Of a stretch of 64,000 nt of DNA, positions 1-11,062 are shown in pieces. Position numbers and translations under genes: made by a program. The stretch's first letter is position 1. Each line of letters starts with the position of its first letter. The notes below the pieces were generated by a model. The model was not told the origin of the DNA and ran no database searches. It was given only the letters and a program-made list of their open reading frames with translations. Where the stretch lies: the NCBI RefSeq assembly GCF_032362555.1, contig NC_083518.1, forward strand, positions 2,058,501 through 2,122,500. The letters are read 5' to 3'. Source of the DNA: Amyelois transitella. Lineage: Eukaryota; Arthropoda; Insecta; Lepidoptera; Pyralidae.

Positions 1-253
1 TCCATGATGATTTATTTATCAGTAAATGTTCCAACTTTAAATGCAATTTATCACAATCTTCCTGTGTAAATCGATAAGAGATTGTATCATCAAAAATTTG
101 TCTGTATATTTTAATGGCGTGTCACATTTTTTTTGTTGTATTTTTATGATTAATATTTATATCAGAATTGCATTCCTAGTTGAAAGATTTAATTTACTAG
201 TATTAATTTAGGTAGGTATATTACTACACTTGTAATTACAACGAAACTCCTGT

Positions 254-440
254 TTAGGGGATAGGCTTACGAACTCAGGATCCTTTTTTTAGGCGATGGG
301 CTAGCAACCTGTCACTATTTGAATCTCAATTCTATCATTAAGCCAAATAGCTGAACGTGGCCTATCAGTCTTTTTAAGACTGTTGGCTCTGTCTACCTCA
401 CAAGGGATATGGACGTGACCATATGTATGTATGTATGTAC
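254..440 (+). mobile_element. SINE-like family A, 5'-truncated
   Basis: Retains the conserved body (AGGCGATGGGCTAGCAACCT) and tail, ending in (GTAT)n. Confidence 0.75.
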
Positions 441-508
441 CTACCTAATATCTGCATATAAATAGTATTTGCTGCAATACAAATGTGTGTGTGTGTAAAA
501 TGAATCCA

Positions 509-588
509 CCTGAACGTGGCTTTCAACTTTTTTTACGACTATTGACTCTGTCTACCCCGTTTGGAATAAATATACATAAATGTATGTG
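509..588 (+). mobile_element. SINE-like family A, 3' fragment
   Basis: Only the CTGAACGTGGC to TCTACCCCG section is recognisable. Confidence 0.5.
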
Positions 589-830
589 CGTAAAAGTAGC
601 GCCATCTTTTAAACATACTAGGAATTATTAAGTGACATGAAGATTTATTAAAACGATCAATGCTTCATGAAAAAGTAGTCGTGAGAGCAGCACCTTTCAC
701 TCACATCATGCAGGACAGTAACATATTTTAAACTTAGATTTACTTAGTTTTTAAGTATAACGGTAGATGGTGCTTTGATATCAGTAGTGTATAGAACTTA
801 CTCTCTCGCCCTATAAACAAATAAAAAAAA

Positions 831-1060
831 CACATACACACAGTCACGTCTATATCCCTTGCGGGGTAAGCCAACAGTCTTCAAAATACTGAAGGCCACA
901 TTTAGCTGTATGGCTAACTGATGGAATAGAGATTCAAATAGGTACTAGCCCATCGTATATAAGAAGAATCCTTAGTTTATTAGATTTTCCCTTAGTCGCC
1001 TTTTACGATATCTATTGGAAAGATATGGAGTGGTACTATTCTTAAGTACCAGGAATCACG
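831..1060 (-). mobile_element. SINE-like family A, near full length, diverged
   Basis: Reverse copy from the GTCACGTCTATATCCC tail to a degraded head. Confidence 0.7.
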
Positions 1061-1139
1061 CATCTTTCATTTTTTAAAGCCGGAAACTACATAATTTTTA
1101 AGTTAAATGAAACAGGTGATTTGAAATCAATATACTAAT

Positions 1140-1345
1140 ATTATAAAGCTGAAGAGTTTGTTTGTTTGTTTGAACGCGCTAATCTCAGGAACTACTTGAA
1201 ATTTGGTTCGAATTGAAAAAATATGTTATGGAAAATGTGAAAAAAAAAACGGGAGAAATTATTCATCCTTGAGGGCTTCAATGATGCCCAAAATAACTAT
1301 TTTACGTGGACGAAGTTGCGGGCACAGCAAGTTACTAATTAAATT
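1140..1345. mobile_element. Retroelement tail, relative of 61455-61710
   Basis: It shares the blocks AATATTATAAAGCTGAAGAG, CTTGAGGGCTTCAATGA and GGACGAAGTTGCGGGCAC with the reverse complement of 61455-61710. These CGGGCACAG/GCTGAAGAG segments are common in lepidopteran genomes; the class is not certain. Confidence 0.6.
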
Positions 1346-1493
1346 ACATAGCAAAGAATTAGAGAGTAAATCAGAATAATTTTATCCACTCACGCCAATA
1401 TAATTATTTATACGCATTACAATTGATTATACACTATCGCATTAGATTAATTATTTAATGGTAGATGTAAGAAAGTAAATAAATAAATGACGT

Positions 1494-1671
1494 ACATACA
1501 TATGGTCACGTCTATATTCCTTGTGGAGTAGACAGAGCCAAAAGTCTAGAAAAGACTGATAACGCTCAGCTATTTGGCTTAATAATGGAATTGAGATTCA
1601 AATAGTGACATGTTGCTAGCCCATGGCCTAAAATAAGAATTCCAAGTTTGTAAGCCTATCCCTTAGTCGCC
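1494..1671 (-). mobile_element. SINE-like family A, 5'-truncated
   Basis: Reverse copy ending at AGTCGCC, where it abuts an oppositely oriented head at 1669-1757. Confidence 0.72.
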
Positions 1672-1757
1672 GTGTGGTTCCCGGCACCAGTACAAAAAAG
1701 AATAAGACCACTCAATCTCTTTCCCATGGATGTCGTTAAAGGCGACTAAGGGATAAA
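1669..1757 (+). mobile_element. SINE-like family A, head fragment
   Basis: Starts GCCGTGTGGTTCCCGGCACC and stops after ACTAAGGGATA. The head-to-head arrangement with the previous copy suggests recombination or inversion between copies. Confidence 0.7.
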
Positions 1758-1919
1758 TAAATAATAAAACTGATTGAACTCGTTTACGACAGGTCCGTAT
1801 CAGTAATAGTAATGACTCGTGTCTTTCGTATCAAGAACATCGCAGTCTCATGGCAATGAGTTATTGCGAGTGTAACGCAATAGCTCAATTTTAGAGATCC
1901 ACAAAATAATTTAAAAACC

Positions 1920-2152
1920 ATTTGGTTTCCGGCACCTTAGTATATAACCACTACATATCTTTATAAGACTAAGGGATAGGCTTTTAAAGTTGGGATCCCT
2001 CTTATAGGCAATGGCATGCAACCGGTCACTATTTGAATTTCAATTCCATCATAAAGCCATACAGCCGAATGAGGCCTTTTAATTTTTTAAGACTATTAGC
2101 TCCGTTTACTCCGCAAGGGATAAAGACGTGACTATATGTATGTATGTGTGTA
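1920..2152 (+). mobile_element. SINE-like family A, near full length, diverged
   Basis: Head GGTTTCCGGCACC to a (TATG)n tail. Confidence 0.72.
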
Positions 2153-3420
2153 TGATCATCATCAACAGCCCTCCATCACTGCTGTTACCACCTGCTTTAT
2201 CCTGGGATGACTCAATCTAATTCTTGCTAGCGCTGTTCTGTCATCGCTCAATCTATTTACAAAGTAAACAGTTTTATATAGGTACAGTGTGACATGGATT
2301 AAGCTGAAAGTTATGTCCACATTATGGTATGTGAAAGAAATAATCATAAGATATTAATCAAGAATCAGTGTTTTCGACTACTACAGTCGAAAACATTGAA
2401 TATAGGTAATATATTATTAAAATATATAACTTATAAGTATTAAAAAGCCTTTTATACTTATAGTTATATACATACCTATATGTTTCTCTCTGTCAAATAA
2501 GAATTATTTTTAAATATAACTATTAGTATTTGATAGGGTTCTAAGAACCAAGATAATTTCAAAAAGACTTGACAGCCACGAATTAAGTTTCGATAGCGAC
2601 ATACAGTTAGGAAGTTTGTAAGACTCTTGATAGACTTTTACAGTCTGCCAGGAAGAGAAGCAGCTGTCTCAAAATAAGATTTTTCATTGTTATCAGCATG
2701 TGAATTCAATATTAAGTAATATTTATTATATTAAAATTATTTTATAATTAATTAAATTTATTATATAAAAAAAAATATAGGGAATACGGAACCATAAAAA
2801 ATTAAGGTGTACTTTTGTTGGACTGTTTCGAAAAAATAGTAGATATTACAGTGTATTACGCTATAGAGCTCATTTAAACTTGATTTAATGTCAATGATCG
2901 TCAACAAACACTTTTTGGGTAAACGATGATTCTAACGTATTGGATTACATAAAATGGTATAATTTGAGGTTAGGTGGTTTTTCCGCGAAGTTAGCTGTCG
3001 CGAAAAATGTTTGTATTGATTGCGTTTTTTTTTCATAGTTTGTAAGCGAATAAGAAACAAAAAATGTCCTGTAAGTTTTATGGCACAGCTTAAAAATAAA
3101 AATATTTTTAAACAGACCGCATTGTTTTTTCAAAACTGCAAGTGTAATACTGAACTAAACGCAACAGCGTTTAGTTTTCACTTCTAAGATCAGGAATCTG
3201 CGTTTTACATGCATGAATTCAGGTGCAATAACCGAACGTGCATGCATTATACATGAGGCCGAGTTTTGTTTTGAAGATCTCACTTAAAGACGAAGAGAAG
3301 TGTCTCATGTGATGTAATAATATTTTGTTTTTGCATTCTTAGGGTCGATTTCTCTCCATTAATTTTATGTATAAGTTAAATAATGTGGAAAATTACTAGG
3401 TGAATCATTTATGACAGAGT

Positions 3421-3700
3421 ATGTCCTGGTAAAAGGTCAGATCAAGATTATCCGCAACCGATGAACTTGCATGATAAGACTTACATACACAAGAATCCTA
3501 AATTTGTAAGCCTATCCCTTAGTCGCCTTTTACGACATCCATGGGAAAGAGATGGAGTGGTCTTTTTTGTATTGGTGCCTGGAACCACATGGTAACCATG
3601 ATATGACTTATGAATGCGGATGATGCGAATCAAGTACGCAGGGATTGTAACAAGTGGAATGATGTAGTCTCTGCCTCTCTCTTCCGCAGTGTGTTTGGAA
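3421..3700 (+). mobile_element. LINE 3' coding fragment, interrupted by a SINE
   Basis: Residual LINE 3' end (GTCCTGGTAAAAGGTCAG ... AATGCGGATGATGCG ... GTAGTCTCTGCCT), split by the family A insertion at 3484-3597. No intact reading frame remains. Confidence 0.6.
3484..3597 (-). mobile_element. SINE-like family A inserted in a LINE fragment
   Basis: Reverse head half of family A, flanked by ATGATAAGACTTA (3471-3483) and ATGATATGACTTA (3598-3610), a 13-bp target duplication with one mismatch. Confidence 0.7.
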
Positions 3701-3750
3701 TGAGACGGAGTGGCCCTCCTTTTTTTTATTGGTGCCAGGAACCACACGCC
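3700..3750 (-). mobile_element. SINE-like family A, head fragment
   Basis: GAGACGGAGTGGCC to GGTGCCAGGAACCACACGCC, reverse orientation. Confidence 0.55.
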
Positions 3751-4263
3751 TTAAATTTATTACTATTTTTTAAGTTACTATTCTAGACATTTAAAGGCAA
3801 TTACGTAACTTTGATTTGTAGTTTTGTTATTCAAATTGTGAGTTTTTTTTTTTAGTATATTTTATTAAGATTTTGCATAGGTGAAAAGTTAAGCATTAAA
3901 TCAGTTGCATTACTAATTTCGATGCTTATAACTTCATATAAAACAAACAAGGAGATTACATCTGACTTTACATAATCAACTAATTATTTCGCCGAATGTC
4001 CAATTAGAAAATTCAGGTAAAAAAAGTTGAAATTATATAAAATGTCATAAATTCTCGTGAATGATTTATGTTAATTATATGTGAGATAACAAGTCGAGGA
4101 TTTGAATCAACAAATAGACTGTATTTAAGGCTTACGTAAGTTGGCTACTAGATTTAAGTTCAGTTTTTAACCTCTGACCATAAAGATTGGTTGCAAATGA
4201 AAAAACAATATGTATATACAAACATGCACGGTTTCTGTTCAGGTTTGTTATTGTTTTTTACAT

Positions 4264-4432
4264 AATACATATAATCACGTCTATATCCCTCGCGGGGTAG
4301 TCAGAGTTAACAGTCTTGAAAAAACTGATAGGCCACGTTCAGCTGTTTGGCTTAATGATAGAATTGAGATTCAAATAGTGACAGTTTGCTTGGCCATCGC
4401 TTAAAAGAAGAATCCTGAGTTTATAAGATTTT
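4264..4432 (-). mobile_element. SINE-like family A, 5'-truncated
   Basis: Reverse copy with a good tail and body; the head is missing after TTTATAAG. Confidence 0.72.
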
Positions 4433-4551
4433 TAGTTTATTAAAAATTAATTAGTTGGTTATAAAATGACTGTTAGTTATTAATTTAAATAATTAATTAG
4501 GTAAGCAATGAAGAAAAGCAAAGCTATTGGTAAGTTTTACATGCATATATG

Positions 4552-4840
4552 TTAACACGTCTTTATTCATTACGGAGTAGAGATCAGTCTCTACCCCGTC
4601 GATATAGAGATGAGTCAATAGCCTCGATTAGACTGAAAGGTTACGTTCTGTATGGCTTCAGGATGGAATTGAGACAACTTTTAAAAATTATAGCTCAAAA
4701 GCCAGCCTTACGCACCTCATGGGTACCTTTGGAGATTTCAAATCCCTTTTCAGTACATAAGTGCTCAGCTAAGGCTCATCGCTCCCGCTACAGGTTGCCA
4801 GCCCATCGCCTTAAAGAAGAATCCCTAAGAAGAAGAGAAA
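4552..4840 (-). mobile_element. Diverged family A relative with internal insertion
   Basis: Recognisable at both ends (ACACGTCTTTATTC and GCCAGCCCATCGCC) with about 110 nt of unrelated sequence between. The 125-codon open frame over it is not a gene. Confidence 0.45.
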
Positions 4841-6523
4841 GGAAAGAGTATCTTCATGCTATCTATCTATGCAAAGTAAATCTAGAATGTCTAGGTAGTT
4901 CGGCATTAGAATTACAATTTTTGTAACTGTATACATCGAATCCTTTCACTTGGCACTGACAATGAAATAGATGGACCGACTGATCTAGATCGTGAGCTGA
5001 ATGCAGAATTAATATGTATACATATGTATGTATGTTATTTCAACGGTTGGGTAACAAAAGTATAAAAATATGACTCATTCTGTGACAGTTTGCCAAATTT
5101 AGATTTTTTGAAAGTTGTGATAGATAGTTTCAATTTTATGATAAGTAAGTATAATGTAAGTATGTTTCGGAGCAGTTGTACTGGCCCCTGGTTTTTCAAA
5201 CGTTTATTTCATAACAGGAATAATTCTGTTATTTGTTTCGTAGACGTTTGAAAATCATAAATATTTAAGTGCGTCTAACTTTATTCTGTCTGGAAACAAG
5301 ACAAGGTGGTGCACGAAAGCTTAAATAATGCCTTTTTCCTTTTGCCTGAAAGAACTTTACTAAATTATAAGTATCTTTGTACACAGACGAAGTGATTTCC
5401 TTTAATTTGTTTAAATATTAATCTTATCTAATCTTATAAAGTAAAGAAATTAATTTTTTTTGTTTTGTTATTTAGCAAAGTATCTTTGATGTAAATTGAT
5501 GTTTAAAGTAATTTTTTCTAGTAAACGTTTAATAATTTTATTAGGTACACCGCATGTTAGCAATTGCAAGCTAGTATGTATTTTTATAGCAGCTACAATA
5601 AAATTACAAACGATCGTCTAAGACAATGTTTAAGATCTCACATTGCACAGAATAAATAAACCTGTGTTTACACTGTCGTAATGTTCTCAGACGTGTGTTG
5701 TAATTGTGAGGCCTAACAAATGCTAGTATCGAGTGCTACGCAACGCGTGCAAATGGCATGCACCTTTAGTCTGAGGTATGCTTAAATGTAATTAAAATGT
5801 AAACAATCTTGATATAGCCTTTATGACAAAATACGGTTAGTAGAAAAATTATAATCTTTATGACACCAACAAATCGTGTTAGATATAATACAGAGTTGAG
5901 ACATTATTTTCAACCATGTAGCGGAACATAAATTTAGTCAAAACATTTCACATTTCTCATTTTATGGCAGCGACAATTTATATATATCTGTGTTTCTGTA
6001 TAAATACTTTTTTACTTCCTTCTTTTTTCTACAAGTCTATAGATCTATATCTGTGTCAAAATATGTATCATCAAAAAAAAAAACTATAGTAATGGGGAAA
6101 AAAAGTAAACTAAAAACTAATTCATAAGACCATAAATATATATACTTCGGAATTATTATAGCCTGTAGGTATGTTTCATATTAAAAAAATGAAAGCATAT
6201 TGCATAAAAACCTACACTTACAGAGGAGTCATAAGGCCAGAATGCAATACAATTAAAAAAGATGTTATCTACTTTTCGATTTAAACTAGTTTAACACTCA
6301 CAAAGTGATGTGCTCATATATCTTGAGGTAACAGTTGTAAGTTCATTTCTCAGTCACGACCGACCCTTCCGATGGATAAAGATCTCAAAAAGTAATTATA
6401 ACATTGGTAATTACGCATTGGTTATATTTATTACATAACCGATTAGTTTTCTTTTAATCTGGGTTATTTTGAAGTGCTTTTAGATTTAGCTTTTTTTTTT
6501 ATTTATATGTACATATATATAGT

Positions 6524-6788
6524 GCCGTGAGGTTCCCGGCCCCAAAACAAAAAGAATAAGACCACTCCATCTCTTTCCCTTGGATGTCGTTAAAGGAAAC
6601 TAAGGGATAGGCTTACAAACGTGGGATTCTTTTTTAGGCGATGGGTTAGCAACCTGTCACTATTTGAATCTCTATTCCATCATTTAGCCAAAAAGCTGAA
6701 CGTGGCCATTCAGTCTTTTCAAGACTGTTGGCTCTGTCTACCCCGCAAGGGATATGGACGTGACCATATGTATGTATGTATGTATGTA
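6524..6788 (+). mobile_element. SINE-like family A, full length
   Basis: About 265 bp: head GCCGTGAGGTTCCCGGC, then TGGATGTCGT, AGGCGATGGGTTAGCAACC, GCTGAACGTGGCC, GTCTTTTCAAGACTG and a tail CTACCCCGCAAGGGATATGG ending (TATG)n. No clear tRNA A/B boxes are seen, so the promoter ancestry is undetermined. Confidence 0.8.
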
Positions 6789-6868
6789 TTAGACTGAATA
6801 TTATTTTCACTTGCTAGGTTCTTAGTACGTTTTGATTAATGCCGACAATTGAATAAGCTACAAGTCAT

Positions 6869-7069
6869 GTGGTTTCCGGCACCAATAAAAAAAATAATAG
6901 AACTACTCCGTCCCTTTCCCATTGATGTCGAGGGGTAGACTTATAATTAGTCTTTTAGGCGATCAATTCAATCAATAAGCCAAACAGCCAAAAGTGGCCT
7001 ATCAGTCTTTTCAAAACTGTTGGCCCTGTGTACTCCGCAAGAGATATTAGACGTGATTATTTATATGTA
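6869..7069 (+). mobile_element. SINE-like family A with internal deletion
   Basis: The head and tail are present, but the middle is shortened after TGATGTCGAG. Confidence 0.68.
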
Positions 7070-7796
7070 TGAATAACCTATTCAGTCTTTCGGTGAAAAA
7101 CACAAAAATTTTATATAAAAAAAACCTGATAAAAGCTACATTTTTTCTACCCTTTACTTTACAGAACTCACTTTTTAGGGTCTCATCTATTCTATTATAA
7201 TGCAACATGGAATGCACTCAGATTATGATGGAATTACTTCATTTCACTACTAATTGGCAGAGAGATTTTTAGTTACCTAATATTAAGTCTTATCTGGTGT
7301 AATTAATGATAATTTCGACAGGCGAACGATGATCATTGTATTAATGTTACGTACATGATACGTATTGCGTATATTGGAGCATCACACGTCAGAATAAACA
7401 GATGATATATCAAAATTGTAAATTGTAATTGGCAGCAATTGCTCAATTTTGTTACGTTCGATATTTAAATCAAAATTGTTACTGTTTGCAATTTGTTATT
7501 GTAACGCAATATATCAATGTATCCCAGGCCTAATATTACAACATGCTTAGGATATTAAAGAAGGAAACGTTAATTTCGTCGATTTTAATTTTTTTTTCAC
7601 TATCCTTAGAACTTAATAGATTTAAAAGAGAAAATTGATTGATTGTGTGCAGACTGCAGACAGACTAAGGGAAAGGCTAATTCAAAATTTTTATTAATTA
7701 TTATGGGATACTTCACATCACTTAATAATTGTCATATGTTTTTGTTTCACAACATCGGTTGATGTCAAATAAATTGATTATTATTAATTATAAACC

Positions 7797-7880
7797 TGAG
7801 ATCCTTCTTTTAGGCGATGGGCTAGCAAACTGTCAGCTAAGCTACAGCTATAAGTTTCCTTTCAGTCTTAAGTAGTACAC
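7797..7880 (+). mobile_element. SINE-like family A fragment
   Basis: Short body piece containing TCCTTCTTTTAGGCGATGGG. Confidence 0.45.
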
Positions 7881-8105
7881 TAAGAGGGACTTTCTCGATT
7901 TACGCGGACGAAGTCGCAGGCGTATAGGCAGACTGAATATATAATTACAATTTAAAATAGATAATAATATTTCATAACACTGTCCATCAAAATAATTAGC
8001 AAACAATGAGCCTCCCGCGATCCATTGATAAAAATATAGTTTTTTTTTACAGTCAAACACACAGGTTTTTTATGGATATATAAATTGTACAGTCATTTAT
8101 AAATT

Positions 8106-8164
8106 ATTTAGTGTCCTCTTTAATAAATATATCATTTATATATTTATTAAAGAGGACACTAAAT
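8106..8164. repeat. Perfect 27-bp hairpin with 5-nt loop
   Basis: 8106-8132 and 8138-8164 are exact reverse complements; the loop is CATTT (8133-8137). The stem begins ATTTAGTGTCCTC. Perfect pairing over 27 bp suggests a recent fold-back or MITE-like origin, or a small-RNA precursor. Neither is proven. Confidence 0.85.
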
Positions 8165-8286
8165 TGAATGAATTACTGATATATAAAGACACAACCAACC
8201 AATGGTTCAGGTTATAGAGAGTCAAAATTTGAAATAAGAAATTTTTGGAATATAATGGGTGAAAATTATGATATTATGATGTGGGT

Positions 8287-8535
8287 GCCGTGTGGTTCCC
8301 GGCATCAATAGAACAAAAAGAATATGATCACTCCATCTCTTTCACATGGATGTCGTAAGAGGCTCTGGGAAAGGCTTACAAACTTGGTATTCCTCTTTTA
8401 GGCGATGGGCTTGCAACCTGTCACTATTTGAATCTCAATTCTATCATTAAGCCAAACAGCCGAGCGTGGCCTTTCAGTCTCTTGATGGCTCTGTATACCC
8501 CGCAAGGGGTAAAGACTATATTATGTTATGTTATG
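8287..8535 (+). mobile_element. SINE-like family A, near full length
   Basis: Complete head; the tail is altered to a TTATG repeat. Confidence 0.75.
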
Positions 8536-8811
8536 ATGTGGGTTTATCTGCTTGACAACAATTCTCGTTGGAATTCTGTGGACTGTACAAACAAAAGTCG
8601 AATTAAGGTAATAATTAAGGTATTGCATAACGTCGAAGTTTTCTTCCGGACGAGCGACAGTAATAGGTGCTCGTTCCCGCCATTGTTTCAATTTACATCA
8701 CTGCTCGAATTCATACATATTAAGTATCGCGTCTTTAAAAATAATGACGTTGATAGAGCCTTGAGAAAAATCAGAGATCACGTAGAATAAAAAATAAAAT
8801 AAAATAATTTT

Positions 8812-8893
8812 AACAGCTGAACGTGGCCTATCAGTCTTTCAAGACTGCAGGCTCTGTCTACCCCGCAAGGGATATAGACTTGATCATATGAAT
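8812..8893 (+). mobile_element. SINE-like family A, 3' fragment
   Basis: AGCTGAACGTGGCC through GGGATATAGACTTGATCATAT. Confidence 0.65.
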
Positions 8894-9329
8894 TAATGAA
8901 TGAATAATTTCAGTGAGTTAAGCTGGGCGTCGACAGTTACGTTATTTGTCGTTAATCACTTGCTTACAGTACATAATATCATCACACTTATTTTCCGGAA
9001 GGGTAGGGAAGCTATAAGAATACATATTTTTTTTAAATTCTTCTTTTAAGTTGTATACTATTTCCTTTACATTTTACAAACAGTAAATAAATTGATATTT
9101 TAATACGTAAATCTAGAATTCAGTTATAAATGATCCCTGTAACCAGTGTTGAGATTTAGTCAACATTTTCTCAATTCATTGACCCGTGTATTGCCAAAAA
9201 TTGTTGTACTGACACAGAACAGTCTCCTCCACTGTGTATGCAAATCAATTGAAAGCGTCCAGCGCCACTCGCGGTACTGGTACATGTAAAGTGCGTGCGC
9301 TAAACTACGTTGTTATATTTTTATTTAGA

Positions 9330-9566
9330 CATACATACATATAATCACGTCTATATCCCTTGCGGGGTAGACAGAGCAAACAGTGAGGAAAAGACTGATA
9401 GGCCACGTTCAGCTGTTCAGGTTGCTAGCCCATCGCCTAAAAGAAGAAAACCAAGTTTATAAGCCTATCCCCCAGTCGCGTGTTAACGACATCCATGGGA
9501 ACGAGATGGAGTGGTTCTCTTTTTATTTTTTGTCGCCTTTATGGCCCTTTTATTGGGAATCACACG
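9330..9566 (-). mobile_element. SINE-like family A with internal deletion
   Basis: The reverse copy lacks the TTGGCTTAATGATAGAATTG section between TTCAGCTGT and AGGTTGCTAGC. Confidence 0.72.
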
Positions 9567-9714
9567 TCACTTTTTTTTAGAACTTTTCATATGTAGGAAA
9601 AAAAATGTTCAATTTCCATTAGGTTGTGTGGTGTACTTGCCTCTGAAAACGAGCTCTGAGTTCTGTTTCAGCCCAGGTGAGGGTAATAAAAGGAAATAAT
9701 TCCTCTTTATTACT

Positions 9715-9820
9715 GGATGTTGTGTTTATTACTAAGTTTCGTTGAATAAGTATCCCATAACACAAGTCTGTGACTTTAGTACAAGCTCAATTTTGTGTGA
9801 CTTGTCCCGTAAATACAAAT
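9715..9820 (+). mobile_element. tRNA-derived SINE, 3' fragment
   Basis: Matches the 3' half of the copies at 13525 and 36427 (CGTTGAATAAGTATC, AACACAAGTCT, TGTCCCGTA). Confidence 0.6.
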
Positions 9821-10077
9821 TATCAAGACCAAAATGTCGCTTAGTAATAGACATCTTATGTCGGGCAAGACATTCTTAAGCCTCATAGATGCAGAAAAAG
9901 AAATTAATTACGTTTTACAAATATCTAAAAAACTATGACGAGTACAACATTCGAAACGAAAACATAATATTAAAGAATGACTACTTCATAATCAAATAAA
10001 CTCATAAATGCACTACATACATCGAGGATCTCCAGTCAACGACCTTCGAAATTCAAAATCAAGTTTTTTGCACTAGT

Positions 10078-10135
10078 GAAAGCACGCACCCAAATTGGTC
10101 TTACAGACTTTACGTATACATGTGTGCGTGCTTTC
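10078..10135. promoter_or_regulatory. 12-bp perfect inverted repeat upstream of the gene A TATA box
   Basis: GAAAGCACGCAC at 10078-10089 has its exact reverse complement at 10124-10135, with a 34-nt spacer. The right arm ends 31 bp before the TATA box. Position and perfection suggest a binding site for a dimeric or paired factor. That role is inference; only the dyad is seen. Confidence 0.5.
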
Positions 10136-10166
10136 GGACAAGAAGACGCATCTTACGTTTCCGAGG

Positions 10167-10174
10167 TATAAAAG
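10167..10174 (+). promoter_or_regulatory. TATA box of gene A
   Basis: TATAAAAG at 10167-10174 puts transcription start near 10197-10200. The ATG of exon 1 is at 10351, giving a 5' UTR of about 150 nt. That UTR contains a 27-codon upstream ORF (10260-10343) and a possible 86-bp intron (10245-10330, GT..AG) whose removal would delete most of that uORF, start codon included. Three other genes in the window have a TATA box about 95-105 bp before the ATG; gene B has about 145 bp. Confidence 0.6.
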
Positions 10175-10350
10175 ATGGCCGCGTTGTATTTTACCGAACC
10201 ATTACTTTGTCGGTTGGCCGTTGGAGTATCAAAGTACACAAACAGGTATTAGTTTAACTATGGAGTGTTGTGTTTGTGTAGTGTACGTGTTGTGTAGTGC
10301 TGTGATTAAAGGCTTGTTTTCTTTTGACAGAGCCAGCCGTTGACGTCAGG

Positions 10351-10368
10351 ATGCGGTGGATTAGTTTG
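10351..10368 (+). CDS. Gene A, first coding exon (signal peptide start)
   Basis: ATG CGG TGG ATT AGT TTG followed by GTAACG encodes MRWISL and ends in phase 0. Joined to the acceptor at 21119 it gives MRWISLILACAVLSTTFA followed by EPDP, a textbook signal peptide with cleavage after Ala18. Exon 2 has no plausible start of its own. This is the best upstream match: it sits behind a TATA box, it is in phase, and it follows the short-first-exon pattern of the other four genes. The donor (GTAACG) is not strong and the implied intron is 10.75 kb, so a cDNA would be needed to prove the join. Confidence 0.62.
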
Positions 10369-10408
10369 GTAACGTCTTTTTGTTGATTAATATCACTTAA
10401 TATATTTT

Positions 10409-10601
10409 ATCATTAAGCCAAATAGCTGAACGTGGCCATTCGGTCTTTTCAAGATTGTTGGCCCTGTCTATCCCGCAAGGGATATAGACGTGACTGTATT
10501 TATGTATGTTTTACTTAAAATTAAGTGCTGTTTGGTTCCCGGCACTAATGAATGGGACCACTCTACCACTTTCCCGTGGCTGTCGTATAAGGCGACTAAG
10601 G
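10409..10601 (+). mobile_element. Two family A fragments in tandem, 40 bp inside gene A intron 1
   Basis: A tail half (10409-10509) is followed by a head fragment (10527-10601). The first begins only 40 nt after the gene A donor site. Confidence 0.65.
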
Positions 10602-10744
10602 CATGCTACGGCAGGCAACCATTAAACCTTTGCACAAAACCTTCATGCTATATTCAGCAGACGAGCTTTTAAGCCTACAGTGCTTTTAGAAAAATTTGAT
10701 AATTCATTATGGATGATTATCTCACATTTTATAATCTTAATTTT

Positions 10745-10948
10745 ACATACATATTATCACGTCTATATCCCTTGCGCGGTTCAGCTGTTTGGCTTAATGA
10801 TAGAATTAAGATTTAAATAGTCACAGGTTGCTAGCACATAGCCTAAAAAAAGAACCCCAAGTATATAAGTTTATCCCTTAGTCGCCTTTTACGACAGCCT
10901 CCTCGACGGTCCTACTCTTTTTCCTATTGGTGCCGGAAAACATATGGC
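10745..10948 (-). mobile_element. SINE-like family A with internal deletion
   Basis: Reverse copy missing the stretch between CTTGCG and GGTTCAGCTG. Confidence 0.7.
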
Positions 10949-10973
10949 AAACCAGAATTTAAAACATAACAAA

Positions 10974-11062
10974 ACATATGATCACGTCTATATCACTTGC
11001 GGGTCAGACAGAGCCAACAGTCATCAAAAGACTGAAAGGCCGCTTTCAGCTGCTTGACTAAA
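10974..11062 (-). mobile_element. SINE-like family A, 3' fragment
   Basis: Reverse tail half with a CATATGATCACGTCTATATC start. Confidence 0.65.

Larger units (their letters stand above)
1..10077. other. Repeat-rich intergenic region upstream of gene A
   Basis: No gene is supportable here. Open frames are short (the longest is about 125 codons) and run through or between interspersed repeats. The stretch holds at least a dozen copies or fragments of the moth SINE-like family A in both orientations, a LINE 3' fragment, a tRNA-SINE 3' fragment, a retroelement tail at about 1140-1345 and a long perfect hairpin at 8106-8164. The rest is AT-rich DNA with no recognisable signal. Blocks at about 5660-5780 and 9230-9320 are more CpG-rich than their surroundings, but I cannot assign them a role. 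Confidence 0.75.

Noticed and set aside
4549-4926. 125-codon open frame
   Set aside because: It overlaps a degraded, reverse SINE-like copy with an internal insertion and has no family resemblance.
8428-8790. 120-codon open frame
   Set aside because: It begins inside a family A SINE tail and runs into unremarkable unique DNA; no splice sites or protein-like conservation can be argued.
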